Assembly: GCF_001418225.1 (NCBI RefSeq)
Contig: NZ_LIPT01000003.1
Location: 310,001-374,000, forward strand
Direction of reading: 5' to 3'
Source: Pannonibacter indicus
Lineage (GTDB): Bacteria; Pseudomonadota; Alphaproteobacteria; Rhizobiales; Stappiaceae
Length of the DNA: 64,000 bases
Below, one piece after another: positions 36,506 to 47,066 of this stretch. The notes beneath the pieces were generated by a model. That model was given only the letters and a program-made list of their open reading frames with translations. It did not search any database and had not been told where the DNA came from. A program made the translations under genes and the position numbers. The stretch's first letter is position 1; each line of letters opens with the position of its first letter.

Positions 36506-37945
36506 ATGAGCCAGTCCCCTTCTGCCGCCGCAATTCCGGATCTGATCGAAGCCTCGGGGCTCGGGATGGAGGCGGCGCGGCGGATTGTGGGGGAGGCGCT
36601 GGCGGGGGCGGATGACGGGGAGCTGTTTGTGGAATACCGGCAGTCGGAAGGGCTGGTGTTCGACAATGGCCGTCTGAAGGGCGCCAACTACGATACGTCG
36701 CAGGGCTTTGGCCTGCGGGCTGTCTGCGGCGAGGCGGCTGGTTATGCCCATTCGGGCGAGATTTCGGAAGCGGCGCTGAAGCGGGCGGCGGATGCCGTGT
36801 CTGCTGTGCGCTCCGGCCACGCGGGCAGCTATGCCGGTGCGCCCGCCCGCACCAATGTGCAGCTTTATCCGGACCTCAACCCTCTGGCGGGGCCAAGCTT
36901 TGAGGAAAAAGTGAAGCTGCTGCAGGAGATTGACGCCTTTGCGCGTGCGCGTGATCCGCGCGTGCGGCAGGTCACGGCTTCCATCGGCGGCTCCTGGCAG
37001 GTGGTGGACATTCTGCGCGCCGATGGGCACCGGGTGCGCGATGTGCGGCCGATGGTGAGCCTGTCCATCTCCGTGGTGGCGGCTTCGGGCGAGCGCATGG
37101 AAACCGGCTCCTTCGGCTGCGGCGGGCGCGAGGGCTTTGACCGTTTCATCACGCCGGAGGCCTGGCAGGCAGGTGTGGATGAGGCGCTGCGCCGGGCGCT
37201 GGTCAATCTTGAGGCGGTGCCTGCGCCTGCCGGTACGTTTGACGTGGTGATGGGCCCCGGCTGGCCGGGCATCCTGCTGCATGAGGCAGTGGGCCACGGG
37301 CTGGAAGGGGATTTCAACCGCAAGAAGACGTCCGCCTTCGCCGGGCTGATGGGCCAGCGCGTGGCGGCCCCCGGTGTTACTATCGTCGATGACGGCACGA
37401 TTGCCGGCCGGCGCGGCTCCATCACCGTGGATGACGAAGGCACACCCTCGGCCTCAACGCCGCTGATCGAGGACGGCATTCTGGTGGGCTACATGCAGGA
37501 CCGGCAGAATGCCCGGCTGATGGGCATGAAGCCCACCGGCAATGGCCGCCGCCAGTCCTTTGCGCATATTCCCATGCCGCGCATGACCAACACCATCATG
37601 ATGGGCGGCGACAAGGACCCGCAGGAAATCCTCGCCTCGGTGAAGAACGGCATCTATGCCGTGTCCTTCGGCGGCGGGCAGGTGGATATCACCAGCGGCA
37701 AGTTCGTCTTCTCCTGCACGGAAGCCTACCGCATCGAGAACGGCAAGGCCGGCGCGCCGCTGAAGGGGGCGATGCTGATCGGCAACGGCCCGGATGCGCT
37801 GACCCGCGTCAGCATGATCGGCAATGACATGGCGCTGGACCCGGGCATGGGCACCTGCGGCAAGCAGGGGCAGGGGGTGCCGGTGGGCGTCGGCCAGCCA
37901 TCCCTGCGGCTCGACGGGCTGACTGTCGGCGGCACGGCGGTCTGA
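36506..37945 (+). CDS. tldD: TldD zinc metalloprotease
   Basis: 479 residues. The catalytic zinc motif HEAVGH (about residues 259-264, in LLHEAVGHGLEGDFNRKKTS) is intact. Further family signatures are VDDEGTPSASTPLIEDGILV and the C-terminal GNDMALDPGMGTCGKQGQGV with the candidate Cys ligand region. It pairs with PmbA/TldE (30226-31569) to form the active protease. The two genes lie within 7 kb but in separate transcripts. Confidence 0.95.
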   Translation: MSQSPSAAAIPDLIEASGLGMEAARRIVGEALAGADDGELFVEYRQSEGLVFDNGRLKGANYDTSQGFGLRAVCGEAAGYAHSGEISEAALKRAADAVSAVRSGHAGSYAGAPARTNVQLYPDLNPLAGPSFEEKVKLLQEIDAFARARDPRVRQVTASIGGSWQVVDILRADGHRVRDVRPMVSLSISVVAASGERMETGSFGCGGREGFDRFITPEAWQAGVDEALRRALVNLEAVPAPAGTFDVVMGPGWPGILLHEAVGHGLEGDFNRKKTSAFAGLMGQRVAAPGVTIVDDGTIAGRRGSITVDDEGTPSASTPLIEDGILVGYMQDRQNARLMGMKPTGNGRRQSFAHIPMPRMTNTIMMGGDKDPQEILASVKNGIYAVSFGGGQVDITSGKFVFSCTEAYRIENGKAGAPLKGAMLIGNGPDALTRVSMIGNDMALDPGMGTCGKQGQGVPVGVGQPSLRLDGLTVGGTAV

Positions 37946-37978
37946 TTCTTTGCCTTTGCTCGTATTGCGGGACTTTCC

Positions 37979-38593
37979 ATGACCATCAGCTTCGTCATCT
38001 TCGACATGGACGATGTGCTCTATGATTTTGACCGGGAAGCCCGGCGCGACGCGCTGGAGCGGCTGACCGGCCGCCCGCGCAGCCTGTTTGAGCCCGCCAT
38101 CTGGGGCTCGGGCTGGGAGGCACGTGCAGAAGCGGGCGATCCGGCAACGGCAGAGGGCTACCTTGCCGGCTTCTCGCAAGGGCTGGGCCATCCCATTTCC
38201 GAAGCCGACTGGGCGCGTATCCGCAAGTCCGTCATGCGCCCGCGCCCGTCCGTTCTGGCGCTGGCCAATGCGGTGAGCGAGCAGGCCGATACGGCGCTTC
38301 TGACCAACAATGGCATGCTGCTCGGCAAGGTGCTGGGCCACTGCGCGCCGGAGGTGATCGATATCTTCGGCGAGCAGGCGCATGTCTCGGCAGAATTCGG
38401 CGCCCGCAAGCCTGACCCGGCGGTCTACCTGCGCCTGTGCGAGCGTTACGGCCATGATCCGGCGGCAACGCTGATGGTGGACGACCTGCCGGAGAATATC
38501 GAGGGCGCGGAGGCTGCGGGCCTCAAGGGGCATCTCTATGAGACGCCGGAGGGCTTGCGCGCTGCCCTGCGCGGCTTCGGCTTCGAGGTGTGA
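37979..38593 (+). CDS. HAD-IA hydrolase
   Basis: 204 residues. Motif I is FDMDDVLYDFD (first D is the nucleophile), motif II ALLTNNGML, motif III ARKPDPAVY, motif IV MVDDLPENIEGA. It is a subfamily IA phosphatase or haloacid-dehalogenase-like enzyme with a helical cap. The DDVLYDF variant of motif I resembles YihX/epoxide hydrolase N-terminal-type phosphatases. Substrate unknown. It starts 33 bases after tldD and is probably co-transcribed. Confidence 0.85.
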   Translation: MTISFVIFDMDDVLYDFDREARRDALERLTGRPRSLFEPAIWGSGWEARAEAGDPATAEGYLAGFSQGLGHPISEADWARIRKSVMRPRPSVLALANAVSEQADTALLTNNGMLLGKVLGHCAPEVIDIFGEQAHVSAEFGARKPDPAVYLRLCERYGHDPAATLMVDDLPENIEGAEAAGLKGHLYETPEGLRAALRGFGFEV

Positions 38594-38607
38594 AAACGGC
38601 ATGAAAA

Positions 38608-38636
38608 GACCCGCCGGCTGTTGCAGCAGGCGGGTC
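38608..38636. terminator. Terminator between the HAD gene and ialB
   Basis: 8-bp stem GACCCGCC/GGCGGGTC with a 13-base loop, placed between two converging genes. On the minus strand it is followed by TTTTCATGCCG. Confidence 0.6.
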
Positions 38637-38663
38637 CTGAAGGCGCAGAGTCTTGCGGGCGCG

Positions 38664-39191
38664 TTACGGCAGCGCGTCAAAACCGGCGGAGAAGCCGGTG
38701 AGCGAGATCGGAATGCCGATGCCTTCTTCCGGGGTCTGGAAGATGATGAAAGTGGCCTGCTTGCCGCCGCGCAGCTTGCCCACCACATCATCCTGCAGGA
38801 TCACTTCGGCAATGCAGCCATTCGGCAGGCAGCGGACGAAGGCGGCGCGGCCGATGTCGGCGTCATCAACACGCAGGCCAAGGCCGGAGGGCAGCAACAC
38901 GCCGAGCGGCGCCAGAACGCGCAGGATGCGCGCCTGCTTGTCGGCGGTCTTCAGCACGATGACCGAAAGGCCCACATTGTCCCGGTCTTCCGCCGTCACG
39001 TTCTGGATAAGGGCGCACTGCTCGCTTTCGGCACCCGGAGGGGTGTCACAGCGCATCTGCCAGTCACCGTGAACAGCCTTCACCTCGCCCTGGGCAAGGG
39101 CGGGGCTGGTGATGGCCTGTGCTCCCAGGCCCAACAGGAGGCCAAAAACCGGGGCGGCAAAAGCGGCAAGGCGCGGGATACGGGTCAGCAA
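38664..39191 (-). CDS. ialB: Invasion-associated locus B (IalB) family protein, exported
   Basis: About 175 residues. A signal peptide ends at SPALAQ. The mature part starts GEVKAVHGDWQMRCDTPPGA, the hallmark of IalB proteins, and has Cys pairs around QCALIQNV and VRCLPNGCIAEV that probably form disulfides in the periplasm. A TTG at 39191 with GGAGAAAAG upstream is the favoured start; a TTG nine codons earlier is possible. The role in non-pathogens is unclear. Divergent from the cox operon, a neighbourhood common in Rhizobiales. Confidence 0.85.
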   Translation of the reverse strand: MLTRIPRLAAFAAPVFGLLLGLGAQAITSPALAQGEVKAVHGDWQMRCDTPPGAESEQCALIQNVTAEDRDNVGLSVIVLKTADKQARILRVLAPLGVLLPSGLGLRVDDADIGRAAFVRCLPNGCIAEVILQDDVVGKLRGGKQATFIIFQTPEEGIGIPISLTGFSAGFDALP

Positions 39192-39364
39192 GGACTTTTC
39201 TCCGACTGGGTCATTCAACGCCGCAAGGGCGAATCAGGTTCTTAAAACTCAACGCACAATGCCGCAAGCGGGCAGCGTGATCCACATTTCAATAGGCTCC
39301 ATGGCAGAAGCAAGGCGGAAACGCTGCAAGAGGCGGGAAAAATGCCAGCCTGCCGCTGGCTGCG

Positions 39365-39378
39365 TTGATCCTGATCAA
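39365..39378. promoter_or_regulatory. FNR/FixK-type box 1 upstream of coxB
   Basis: TTGATCCTGATCAA, an exact match to TTGAT-N4-ATCAA, the consensus of FNR, FnrL and FixK regulators. It lies 575 bases before coxB and 187 bases before ialB in the divergent region. Confidence 0.65.
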
Positions 39379-39430
39379 CCTGTGCATGGAACTGGCCGCT
39401 GGCCGGAGGTTTCAGCCAAGCTGTAAAATA

Positions 39431-39444
39431 TTGACAAGGATCAA
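39431..39444. promoter_or_regulatory. FNR/FixK-type box 2 upstream of coxB
   Basis: TTGACAAGGATCAA, matching TTGA-N6-TCAA. Its centre is 66 bases from that of box 1. The rest of the 0.76-kb region shows no convincing gene. Confidence 0.6.
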
Positions 39445-39596
39445 GGCAGGGAAATGGGCAAGCTCTGGCGAAATCACGACAAACCCATTGCTAAGGCCGT
39501 TCTCTTGTGGTTTTTGTGCCCGAAGAGGGAGAAGTGAAAAGGCTGCGGCAGAACGTCGCTCCTCCCTTGGCCGCATCGTGCAGCATGCGGTTATAT

Positions 39597-39612
39597 GCGT
39601 ATTATCATACGC
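39597..39612. promoter_or_regulatory. Small palindrome in the cox upstream region
   Basis: GCGTAT-TATC-ATACGC, 6-bp perfect arms. It could be an operator; no regulator is assigned. Confidence 0.3.
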
Positions 39613-39951
39613 GAAATGGACGCGAGACACTCCGGTCTGATGCAGGGCGCCAAAAGGGCGCCGGCCTCGGGCGGGAGGTTTGGCTGTCCCGCAAGAATTT
39701 GAAGGTTCTGCCTTGACGACGAGGCAGCAGGGCACCCGCCGGAAACCGGCCGATGACCGGATTGTCTCCGTACGGGGTGTGCTGCAGGCAGAACCGGAAG
39801 CCGTCCCAACCCGCAAGGTGGGGATGGGGCAGCTCCGCCGCAAGGGCAGGCCGCGCAGGCCGCACCGGGGCGGACACAAGGAAAACCGCCGCAAGGCGGG
39901 CGAATTGAGCATGATCCGCCCGGGGGGCGGGCAAGGGAAGGGAGCGCGGAC

Positions 39952-40854
39952 GTGAAGGCAAACTTCAAGCGTCTCATTGCGGCAGGTGCAGCGGCTGTCT
40001 TGCTGGCGGGAACCGCCGGTGCGGCAATGGCCGAAGTCTCAGGCGGTATGTCCAGCTGGCAGCTTGGCCTGCAGAACTCGGTCACCGAGGTGATGGACGA
40101 CATTCACTGGTTCAAGAACTTCACGCTTGGCATCATCACCATCATCACGCTGTTCGTGCTGGCGCTGCTGATCTACGTGATGGTGCGGTTCCGCCGCAAG
40201 GCCAACCCGTCGCCCTCGCGCACCTCACACAACACGATGATTGAGGTGGTCTGGACGGTTGTGCCGATCCTCATTCTGGTCGTCATCGCCGTGCCGTCTT
40301 TCCGCCTGCTGTACAAGCAGGTCGAGATCCCGGCCTATGACATGACCATCAAGGCCACCGGTTTTCAGTGGTACTGGGGCTACGAATATACGGATGAGGC
40401 GCTGGAAGGCATCGCTTTCGAAGCGATCATGCTCAAGGACGGCGAGCGCCAGCAGGCGGCGCAGGAACGCGGCGTTCCCCTGAGCGACGTGCCGCGCCTC
40501 CTGGCCACCGACTATGAAGTGGTCGTGCCGGTCAACAAGACCGTCCGTGTTCAGGTAACGGCGGGTGACGTGATCCATGCCTTCGCCATGCCGGCCTTCG
40601 GCATCAAGATCGACGCGATCCCGGGCCGCCTGAACGAGACCTGGTTCAACGCCCGTGAGACCGGCGTCTATTACGGCCAGTGCTCCGAGCTTTGCGGCAA
40701 GGATCATGCCTTCATGCCGATCGCCATCCGGGTGGTCACGCAGGAGCAGTTCGATGCCTGGGCCGAGACTGCCAAGACCGACATCGACGGCGCACACAAG
40801 CAGCTGATGGCGGCCATCGCAGCTGAGCGCAACACGGCTGTCGCCGCTCGCTGA
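39952..40854 (+). CDS. coxB: Cytochrome c oxidase subunit II
   Basis: 300 residues from a GTG start with AGGGAAGGGAG upstream. Signal peptide ending AGAAMAE, two membrane helices (about residues 58-82 and 100-120), then the periplasmic CuA domain. The conserved ATGFQWYWGYEY and the CuA ligands in GQCSELCGKDHAFM are all present. It accepts electrons from cytochrome c in the aa3-type oxidase. First gene of the oxidase operon. Confidence 0.95.
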   Translation: MKANFKRLIAAGAAAVLLAGTAGAAMAEVSGGMSSWQLGLQNSVTEVMDDIHWFKNFTLGIITIITLFVLALLIYVMVRFRRKANPSPSRTSHNTMIEVVWTVVPILILVVIAVPSFRLLYKQVEIPAYDMTIKATGFQWYWGYEYTDEALEGIAFEAIMLKDGERQQAAQERGVPLSDVPRLLATDYEVVVPVNKTVRVQVTAGDVIHAFAMPAFGIKIDAIPGRLNETWFNARETGVYYGQCSELCGKDHAFMPIAIRVVTQEQFDAWAETAKTDIDGAHKQLMAAIAAERNTAVAAR

Positions 40855-40985
40855 GGCGGAAAAATCCGGGGCGGCGGCACGGCCACCGCACCTGCTCAAG
40901 CTGAAACGGGTGCGGCGGGGTTCTCGCCGCTTCCGCTCAATCCAGAGGGGCGCGGAGGGCAGAGGAGCCGCCCGCCCTGTCGTGA

Positions 40986-42602
<1,617 letters not shown>

Positions 42603-42625
42603 GCAGCGCTCCTGCAGGAAACAGA

Positions 42626-42654
42626 AATGCCGCGCCGCATGGGCGCGGCATTTC
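42626..42654 (+). terminator. Hairpin after coxA
   Basis: Perfect 12-bp stem AAATGCCGCGCC/GGCGCGGCATTT with a 5-base loop, 23 bases after the coxA stop. There is no long T-run, so it may attenuate rather than stop transcription into ctaB. Confidence 0.6.
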
Positions 42655-42842
42655 GCCCGGATCCTTCATACGGGAAAAGCCGTATTCTTGGCGGATCCAG
42701 CAGGCAGGTCAGCTGTCTGCGCCTTGCTGCGGCAGGGCAACCGAAGAGAAAGGGCAGCGCCTGGCCGCAGGGCCGCGGATGCAAAGCCCTCATCTCCGCG
42801 CCCGCCGCGGAGCCCAGGACGCACAGGTATGAGGAAGAGCCG

Positions 42843-43781
42843 ATGTCTCTCGCAGAGAGCAATGACAGGATGACTGCCGGCCCCGCCGTCTGGAACGGTG
42901 GCATGGGTTCGGTTGGCGACTACATCGCCCTGCTGAAGCCGCGGGTCATGTCGCTCGTGATCTTCACCGCCTTTGTCGGCATGATGCTGGCGCCCGGTTC
43001 GATCCATCCGCTTTTCGCCGGGGTGGCCCTTCTGTGCATTGCCGTCGGCGCTGGCGCCTCCGGTGCCCTGAACATGTGGTATGACGCGGACATCGACGCC
43101 GTGATGAGCCGCACCGCAAAGCGGCCGATCCCGGCTGGCAAGATCACGCCGGACGAGGCCCTGGCCTTCGGCATGGTGCTTTCGATCGGCTCGGTGCTCG
43201 TGCTCGGGCTTCTGGTCAACTGGTTCGCCGGGGCCTTCCTCGCCTTCACGATCTTCTTCTACGCGGTTGTCTACACCATGTGGCTGAAGCGCTCGACGCC
43301 GCAGAATATCGTTATCGGTGGCGCGGCCGGTGCTTTTCCTCCGATGATCGGCTGGGCCTCCGTCACGGGCAGCATCAGCCTCGAAAGCGTCGTGCTGTTC
43401 CTGATCATCTTCATGTGGACGCCGCCACATTTCTGGGCCCTGGCCCTGTTCAAGAGCGGCGATTACCGTGCCGCCGGTATCCCGATGCTGCCGGTCGTCG
43501 CCGGTGAAACGGCAACACGCCGCCAGATCCTGATCTATTCCATCATTCTGGCACCGCTGGCGGTGGCCCCCTATGCGCTCGGCTTCGCCGGTGTGGTCTA
43601 TGGTGTGGCCGCCACCGTGCTGGGCGCCGTGTTCCTGGGACTGGCGGTCGCCGTCTACCGCAAGCGCGAGGGTGAAGCGGCCCGCAAGGCGGCCGTGCGG
43701 CTCTTCAGCTTCTCCATCCTCTATCTTTTCCTGCTCTATGCCCTGATGCTGGGTGAGAGCCTTGCCGGGCGGATGCTTTGA
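42843..43781 (+). CDS. ctaB: Protoheme IX farnesyltransferase (heme O synthase)
   Basis: 312 residues, UbiA superfamily with about nine helices. Prenyl-binding motif [20 protein letters not shown] (DxxxD). It also has [13 protein letters not shown] and the [15 protein letters not shown] segment. It adds farnesyl to heme B for heme O, the precursor of heme A in the oxidase. ATG 42843 has GAGGAAGAG upstream; longer in-frame starts cross the hairpin and look non-coding. Confidence 0.95.
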   Translation: MSLAESNDRMTAGPAVWNGGMGSVGDYIALLKPRVMSLVIFTAFVGMMLAPGSIHPLFAGVALLCIAVGAGASGALNMWYDADIDAVMSRTAKRPIPAGKITPDEALAFGMVLSIGSVLVLGLLVNWFAGAFLAFTIFFYAVVYTMWLKRSTPQNIVIGGAAGAFPPMIGWASVTGSISLESVVLFLIIFMWTPPHFWALALFKSGDYRAAGIPMLPVVAGETATRRQILIYSIILAPLAVAPYALGFAGVVYGVAATVLGAVFLGLAVAVYRKREGEAARKAAVRLFSFSILYLFLLYALMLGESLAGRML

Positions 43782-43784
43782 GCC

Positions 43785-43940
43785 ATGACGGAAGACGGTA
43801 TCAAGCTCACCGATGAACAGCTGAAGCGGCGCAAGGCCCGCTCGCTCGCGATCGGCCTGTCCCTGGCCGGTCTCGTGGTTCTGTTCTACCTCGTTACCTG
43901 GTTGAAGCTGGGCGCTGCCGTCCTGCAGCGGCCTTTGTGA
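43785..43940 (+). CDS. coxF: Small membrane protein CoxF
   Basis: 51 residues: MTEDGIKLTDEQLKRRKARS followed by one hydrophobic helix (LAIGLSLAGLVVLFYLVTWLKLG) and a short tail AAVLQRPL. It begins 3 bases after ctaB and ends 6 bases before ctaG, so it is surely translated in the operon. The basic-then-hydrophobic layout and position match the CoxF accessory protein of alphaproteobacterial oxidase operons. Exact role unknown. It is short enough to be missed by length-limited gene callers. Confidence 0.85.
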   Translation: MTEDGIKLTDEQLKRRKARSLAIGLSLAGLVVLFYLVTWLKLGAAVLQRPL

Positions 43941-43946
43941 GGTCCC

Positions 43947-44561
43947 ATGATCAGCGACCCGAACGGAACTGACACGCACCGCCGCGACGCAAGCAACCGA
44001 AAGGTGGCCTTTGTCTGTGCGTCCATCTTCTTTGCGATGGTGGGCGCCTCCTACGCTGCCGTGCCGCTGTATGAGCTGTTCTGCCAGGTCACCGGTTTCG
44101 CCGGCACGACACAGCGTGCCGAAAGCGAGAGCGGCAGCGTCATCGACCGGAAGATCACCGTCCGCTTTGATGGCAACATCAATGGCGCGCTGCCCTGGAG
44201 TTTCAAGCCGCAGCAGCGCAGCGTGACCCTGCGCATGGGCGAGACCATGCAGGTGGCCTATGAGGCCCATAACACCAGCTCTGACGTGACCACGGGCACG
44301 TCCGTGTTCAACGTCACGCCGTTTGAGGCAGGGGCCTATTTCAACAAGATGCAGTGCTTCTGCTTCACCGAACAGGCGCTGGCCGCCGGTGAGGGCGTTG
44401 AAATGCCGGTGGTGTTCTTTGTCGACCCGGCGATGGATGAAGATCCTGACCTGAAGCACGTCAAGGAAATCACCCTGTCTTATACTTTCTACCCGGTGCA
44501 ACATCCGGTCAAACCAGTCGCTGCCAGACCTGCGGATCCGGCAGCGGAGAGCAATTTGTGA
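43947..44561 (+). CDS. ctaG: Cytochrome c oxidase assembly protein CtaG/Cox11
   Basis: 204 residues. A single N-terminal membrane helix is followed by AVPLYELFCQVTGFAGTTQR and the copper motif FNKMQCFCFTEQ (CFC), plus VFFVDPAMD. It delivers copper to the CuB site of subunit I from the periplasmic face. Tightly spaced after coxF and before coxC. Confidence 0.95.
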   Translation: MISDPNGTDTHRRDASNRKVAFVCASIFFAMVGASYAAVPLYELFCQVTGFAGTTQRAESESGSVIDRKITVRFDGNINGALPWSFKPQQRSVTLRMGETMQVAYEAHNTSSDVTTGTSVFNVTPFEAGAYFNKMQCFCFTEQALAAGEGVEMPVVFFVDPAMDEDPDLKHVKEITLSYTFYPVQHPVKPVAARPADPAAESNL

Positions 44562-44624
44562 TGGGTCAGGCCGCTGAACGGCCGGTCCGTCCGGAACGCA
44601 TTTGGAACTTCGGGGAGCATGCCC

Positions 44625-45497
44625 ATGGCTGAGGCACATACCAAGAACCACGATTACCACCTTGTGGACCCAAGCCCCTGGCCGTTCCTGGCCTCGATGG
44701 GCGCCTTCATTCTCGCCCTGGGCGGGATCGGCCTGATGCGCTCTGCCAAGGGTGCCGACTTCACCATCTTCGGTGCCGATCTCACCGGCTGGGGCCTCTT
44801 CGCCGTTGGCCTCGTGATCGTGCTCTACGTCATGTACGCCTGGTGGCGCGACACCGTGCGCGAATCGCTGGAAGGCCATCACACCCGCGTGGTCAGCCTG
44901 CATCTGCGCTACGGCATGATCCTGTTCATCGCCTCGGAAGTGATGTTCTTCGTCGCCTGGTTCTGGGCCTTCTTCGATGCCTCGCTCTTCACCAGCGAAG
45001 CCATCCAGTATGCCCGCGTCGAGGCAACCGGCGGCGTCTGGCCGCCGGAGGGCATCACCCCGTTTGATCCCTGGCACCTGCCGCTGCTGAACACGCTGAT
45101 CCTGCTCACCTCCGGCACCACCGTGACCTGGGCACATCATGCGCTGCTCGAGAACGACCGTCAGGGCCTGAAGTGGGGTCTGACCCTCACCGTGATCCTG
45201 GGCGTGATCTTCTCGATCTGCCAGGCCTATGAATATGCCCATGCAAGCTTTGCCTTCTCGGGCAACATCTATGGCGCCACCTTCTACATGGCCACCGGCT
45301 TCCACGGCTTCCACGTGATCGTCGGCACCATTTTCCTGGCGGTCTGCCTCATCCGTGCTTCGGCCGGCCAGTTCACCCCGCAGAAGCATTTCGGCTTCGA
45401 GGCGGCGGCCTGGTACTGGCACTTCGTCGACGTGGTTTGGCTGTTCCTCTTCGCCACCATCTACATCTGGGGCGCATGGGGCGTGCCGACGCACTGA
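44625..45497 (+). CDS. coxC: Cytochrome c oxidase subunit III
   Basis: 290 residues, seven helices. Signature segments are [46 protein letters not shown] and [17 protein letters not shown] 44625 is chosen because GGGGAG lies 7 bases upstream; an ATG two codons earlier abuts that site. Structural subunit that stabilises the oxidase core. Confidence 0.96.
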   Translation: MAEAHTKNHDYHLVDPSPWPFLASMGAFILALGGIGLMRSAKGADFTIFGADLTGWGLFAVGLVIVLYVMYAWWRDTVRESLEGHHTRVVSLHLRYGMILFIASEVMFFVAWFWAFFDASLFTSEAIQYARVEATGGVWPPEGITPFDPWHLPLLNTLILLTSGTTVTWAHHALLENDRQGLKWGLTLTVILGVIFSICQAYEYAHASFAFSGNIYGATFYMATGFHGFHVIVGTIFLAVCLIRASAGQFTPQKHFGFEAAAWYWHFVDVVWLFLFATIYIWGAWGVPTH

Positions 45498-45527
45498 CGC
45501 GGCGCCGAAACCGGTGTAAACAGAATG

Positions 45528-45565
45528 GGCCCGGACGGGTGGCATGCATGCCATCTGGCCGGGCC
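45528..45565 (+). terminator. Hairpin after coxC
   Basis: GGCCCGG/CCGGGCC arms enclose the inner palindrome TGGCATGCATGCCA, followed by TTTCGCTTTC. It may be a partial terminator before DUF983. Confidence 0.55.
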
Positions 45566-45597
45566 TTTCGCTTTCAGGCGGGGCCAGAGAGGTTTCG

Positions 45598-46020
45598 ATG
45601 CAGAACAGCTTGCAGGACAGCTTCCAGGACAGGGCGCTTTATCCGCCGCAGAATCCGGTGTCCGCCGGTCTGAAATGCCGCTGCCCGCGCTGCGGGGAAG
45701 GGCGGTTGTTCCGCGGCTTCCTGACGCCGCGCCCGGCCTGCACGGCCTGCGGCCTCGACCTTGCCTTTGCCGCGGAAAGCGGCGATGGCCCGGCCGTTTT
45801 CGTCATCATGATCGTCGGCTTCATCGTGGTGGGGCTGGTGCTGGCGGTGGAACTGGCCTATGCGCCGCCCATATGGCTGCATCTGCTGCTCTGGCTGCCG
45901 CTGACCGTCATCCTCGGCCTTGGCGTGCTGCGCCCGTTGAAGGGGCTGATGATCGCCATGCAATACCGCAATGATGCCGCCGAAGGCAGGCTTGACGCGG
46001 ATGGACAGGACGAAGCCTGA
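45598..46020 (+). CDS. DUF983 family zinc-ribbon membrane protein
   Basis: 140 residues from ATG 45598. CxxC pairs CRCPRCGEGRLF and CTACGLDLAF near the N-terminus form a likely zinc ribbon; two helices follow (FVIMIVGFIVVGLVLAVELA and WLHLLLWLPLTVILGLGVL). Almost always found beside cox assembly genes in Alphaproteobacteria; probably an oxidase biogenesis helper. Function not proven. Confidence 0.88.
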   Translation: MQNSLQDSFQDRALYPPQNPVSAGLKCRCPRCGEGRLFRGFLTPRPACTACGLDLAFAAESGDGPAVFVIMIVGFIVVGLVLAVELAYAPPIWLHLLLWLPLTVILGLGVLRPLKGLMIAMQYRNDAAEGRLDADGQDEA

Positions 46021-46055
46021 ACCGGCCGTCTCATGCCAAGGCTTTCGATGCTGAC

Positions 46056-46082
46056 GCATCACGCCTTGAAAATGCTCAAGCG
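46056..46082. repeat. 27-base dispersed repeat, copy A
   Basis: GCATCACGCCTTGAA followed by AATGCTCAAGCG. It matches the copy at 60922-60948 with three differences. It sits in the gap between DUF983 and SURF1. Confidence 0.45.
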
Positions 46083-46171
46083 CCGCAGGGGCTGATCCGG
46101 CGCTCGATGAGTCAAGCTCATTGAGCAATGGTCTCAGCCAATCCGCAAGCCGAACAGGATCGAAACACGTG

Positions 46172-46951
46172 TCCGCCCCAAACCATCCCTCCCGTTCCTC
46201 CGGCCAATCTGCTGTCCGCTGCCTGCTTGTTCCGGGAGTGGCGGCAGCCATCGGCCTTGCCATTCTCCTCAATCTTGGCCTGTGGCAGATGCAGCGGCTG
46301 GCCTGGAAAGAAGCCTTGATCGAACGGGTGAGCGCAGATGTGGCACGGCCGGCTGTTCCCGCGCCCGGGCCGCAGGACTGGCCGCAGGTGACCGCCGATC
46401 CCTTGACGGACTACCGCCATGTGGCCGTCAGCGGCCGCTATCTGCCGGGCGCGGCCTATTACTACACATCCCTGCCGTCAAGGCCGGGCGCACCGTCCGG
46501 CCCCGGCTACATGATCTACAGCCCGCTCGTCACGGAGGAAGGCTGGCTGGTGATGATCAACCGGGGCTTCGTGCCGCAAGGGCTGGCAGCGGATCTGATG
46601 GCGGCACTGGAAACCCCGCCGCTGGGCGGGCAGCAGCTGACGGGCCTTTTGCGCCGCCGGGAGGAGCCGAACTGGACAACCCCCGCCGTGGACACCGGAA
46701 AGCGCATCTGGTTTGCCCGTGACACGGACCATATGGCGGAGGTTCTGGGCGCCACCGGCAGCCTCGCGCCCTACAGCATCGATCTCGATGCCGCCTTCAC
46801 CGGGACGGACGGATTACCCAGGGCGGGTGAAACGGTGGTGAAGTTCAAGAACGATCACCTCGGCTATGCCCTGACGTGGTTCGGCCTTGCCGCCACGCTC
46901 GCCGGGGTTTTCATTGCCTATGCGGTGCAGATATTCCGCCGGAAAGCCTGA
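46172..46951 (+). CDS. SURF1 family cytochrome oxidase biogenesis protein
   Basis: About 259 residues. Two terminal membrane helices (PGVAAAIGLAILLNLGLWQM, then at the end LGYALTWFGLAATLAGVFIA) flank a periplasmic domain with DYRHVAVSGRYLPGA, MINRGFVPQGL and DHLGYALTW. The family helps insert heme A into subunit I. The start is uncertain: GTG 46172 (used here) or TTG 46121, which adds 17 residues. Last gene of the oxidase cluster. Confidence 0.88.
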   Translation, partial: SAPNHPSRSSGQSAVRCLLVPGVAAAIGLAILLNLGLWQMQRLAWKEALIERVSADVARPAVPAPGPQDWPQVTADPLTDYRHVAVSGRYLPGAAYYYTSLPSRPGAPSGPGYMIYSPLVTEEGWLVMINRGFVPQGLAADLMAALETPPLGGQQLTGLLRRREEPNWTTPAVDTGKRIWFARDTDHMAEVLGATGSLAPYSIDLDAAFTGTDGLPRAGETVVKFKNDHLGYALTWFGLAATLAGVFIAYAVQIFRRKA

Positions 46952-46998
46952 ACGGCTCAAGGCGCAATGCCTCCGGCCTCTGTAGATATGTGAGCCTG

Positions 46999-47030
46999 CA
47001 GGTATGGGCTTCTACAGGTATGGGCTTCTG
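46999..47030. repeat. Two tandem 16-base repeats
   Basis: CAGGTATGGGCTTCTA (46999-47014) is repeated at once as CAGGTATGGGCTTCTG (47015-47030), downstream of SURF1 and just past the 3' end of the converging gene. Confidence 0.7.
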
Positions 47031-47066
47031 TGCGCCCGGACAGACGGCAGCCGCCCAGCCCCATCT

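Noticed and set aside
39680-39955. Arg/Gly-rich open frame just before coxB
   Set aside because: No family, no ribosome site of note and composition expected from GC-rich leader DNA; treated as non-coding upstream region.
42666-45554. Minus-strand open frame of 962 codons opposite ctaB to coxC
   Set aside because: It runs across five well-supported cox genes on the other strand; its low-complexity His/Asp/Gly-rich translation is not protein-like.
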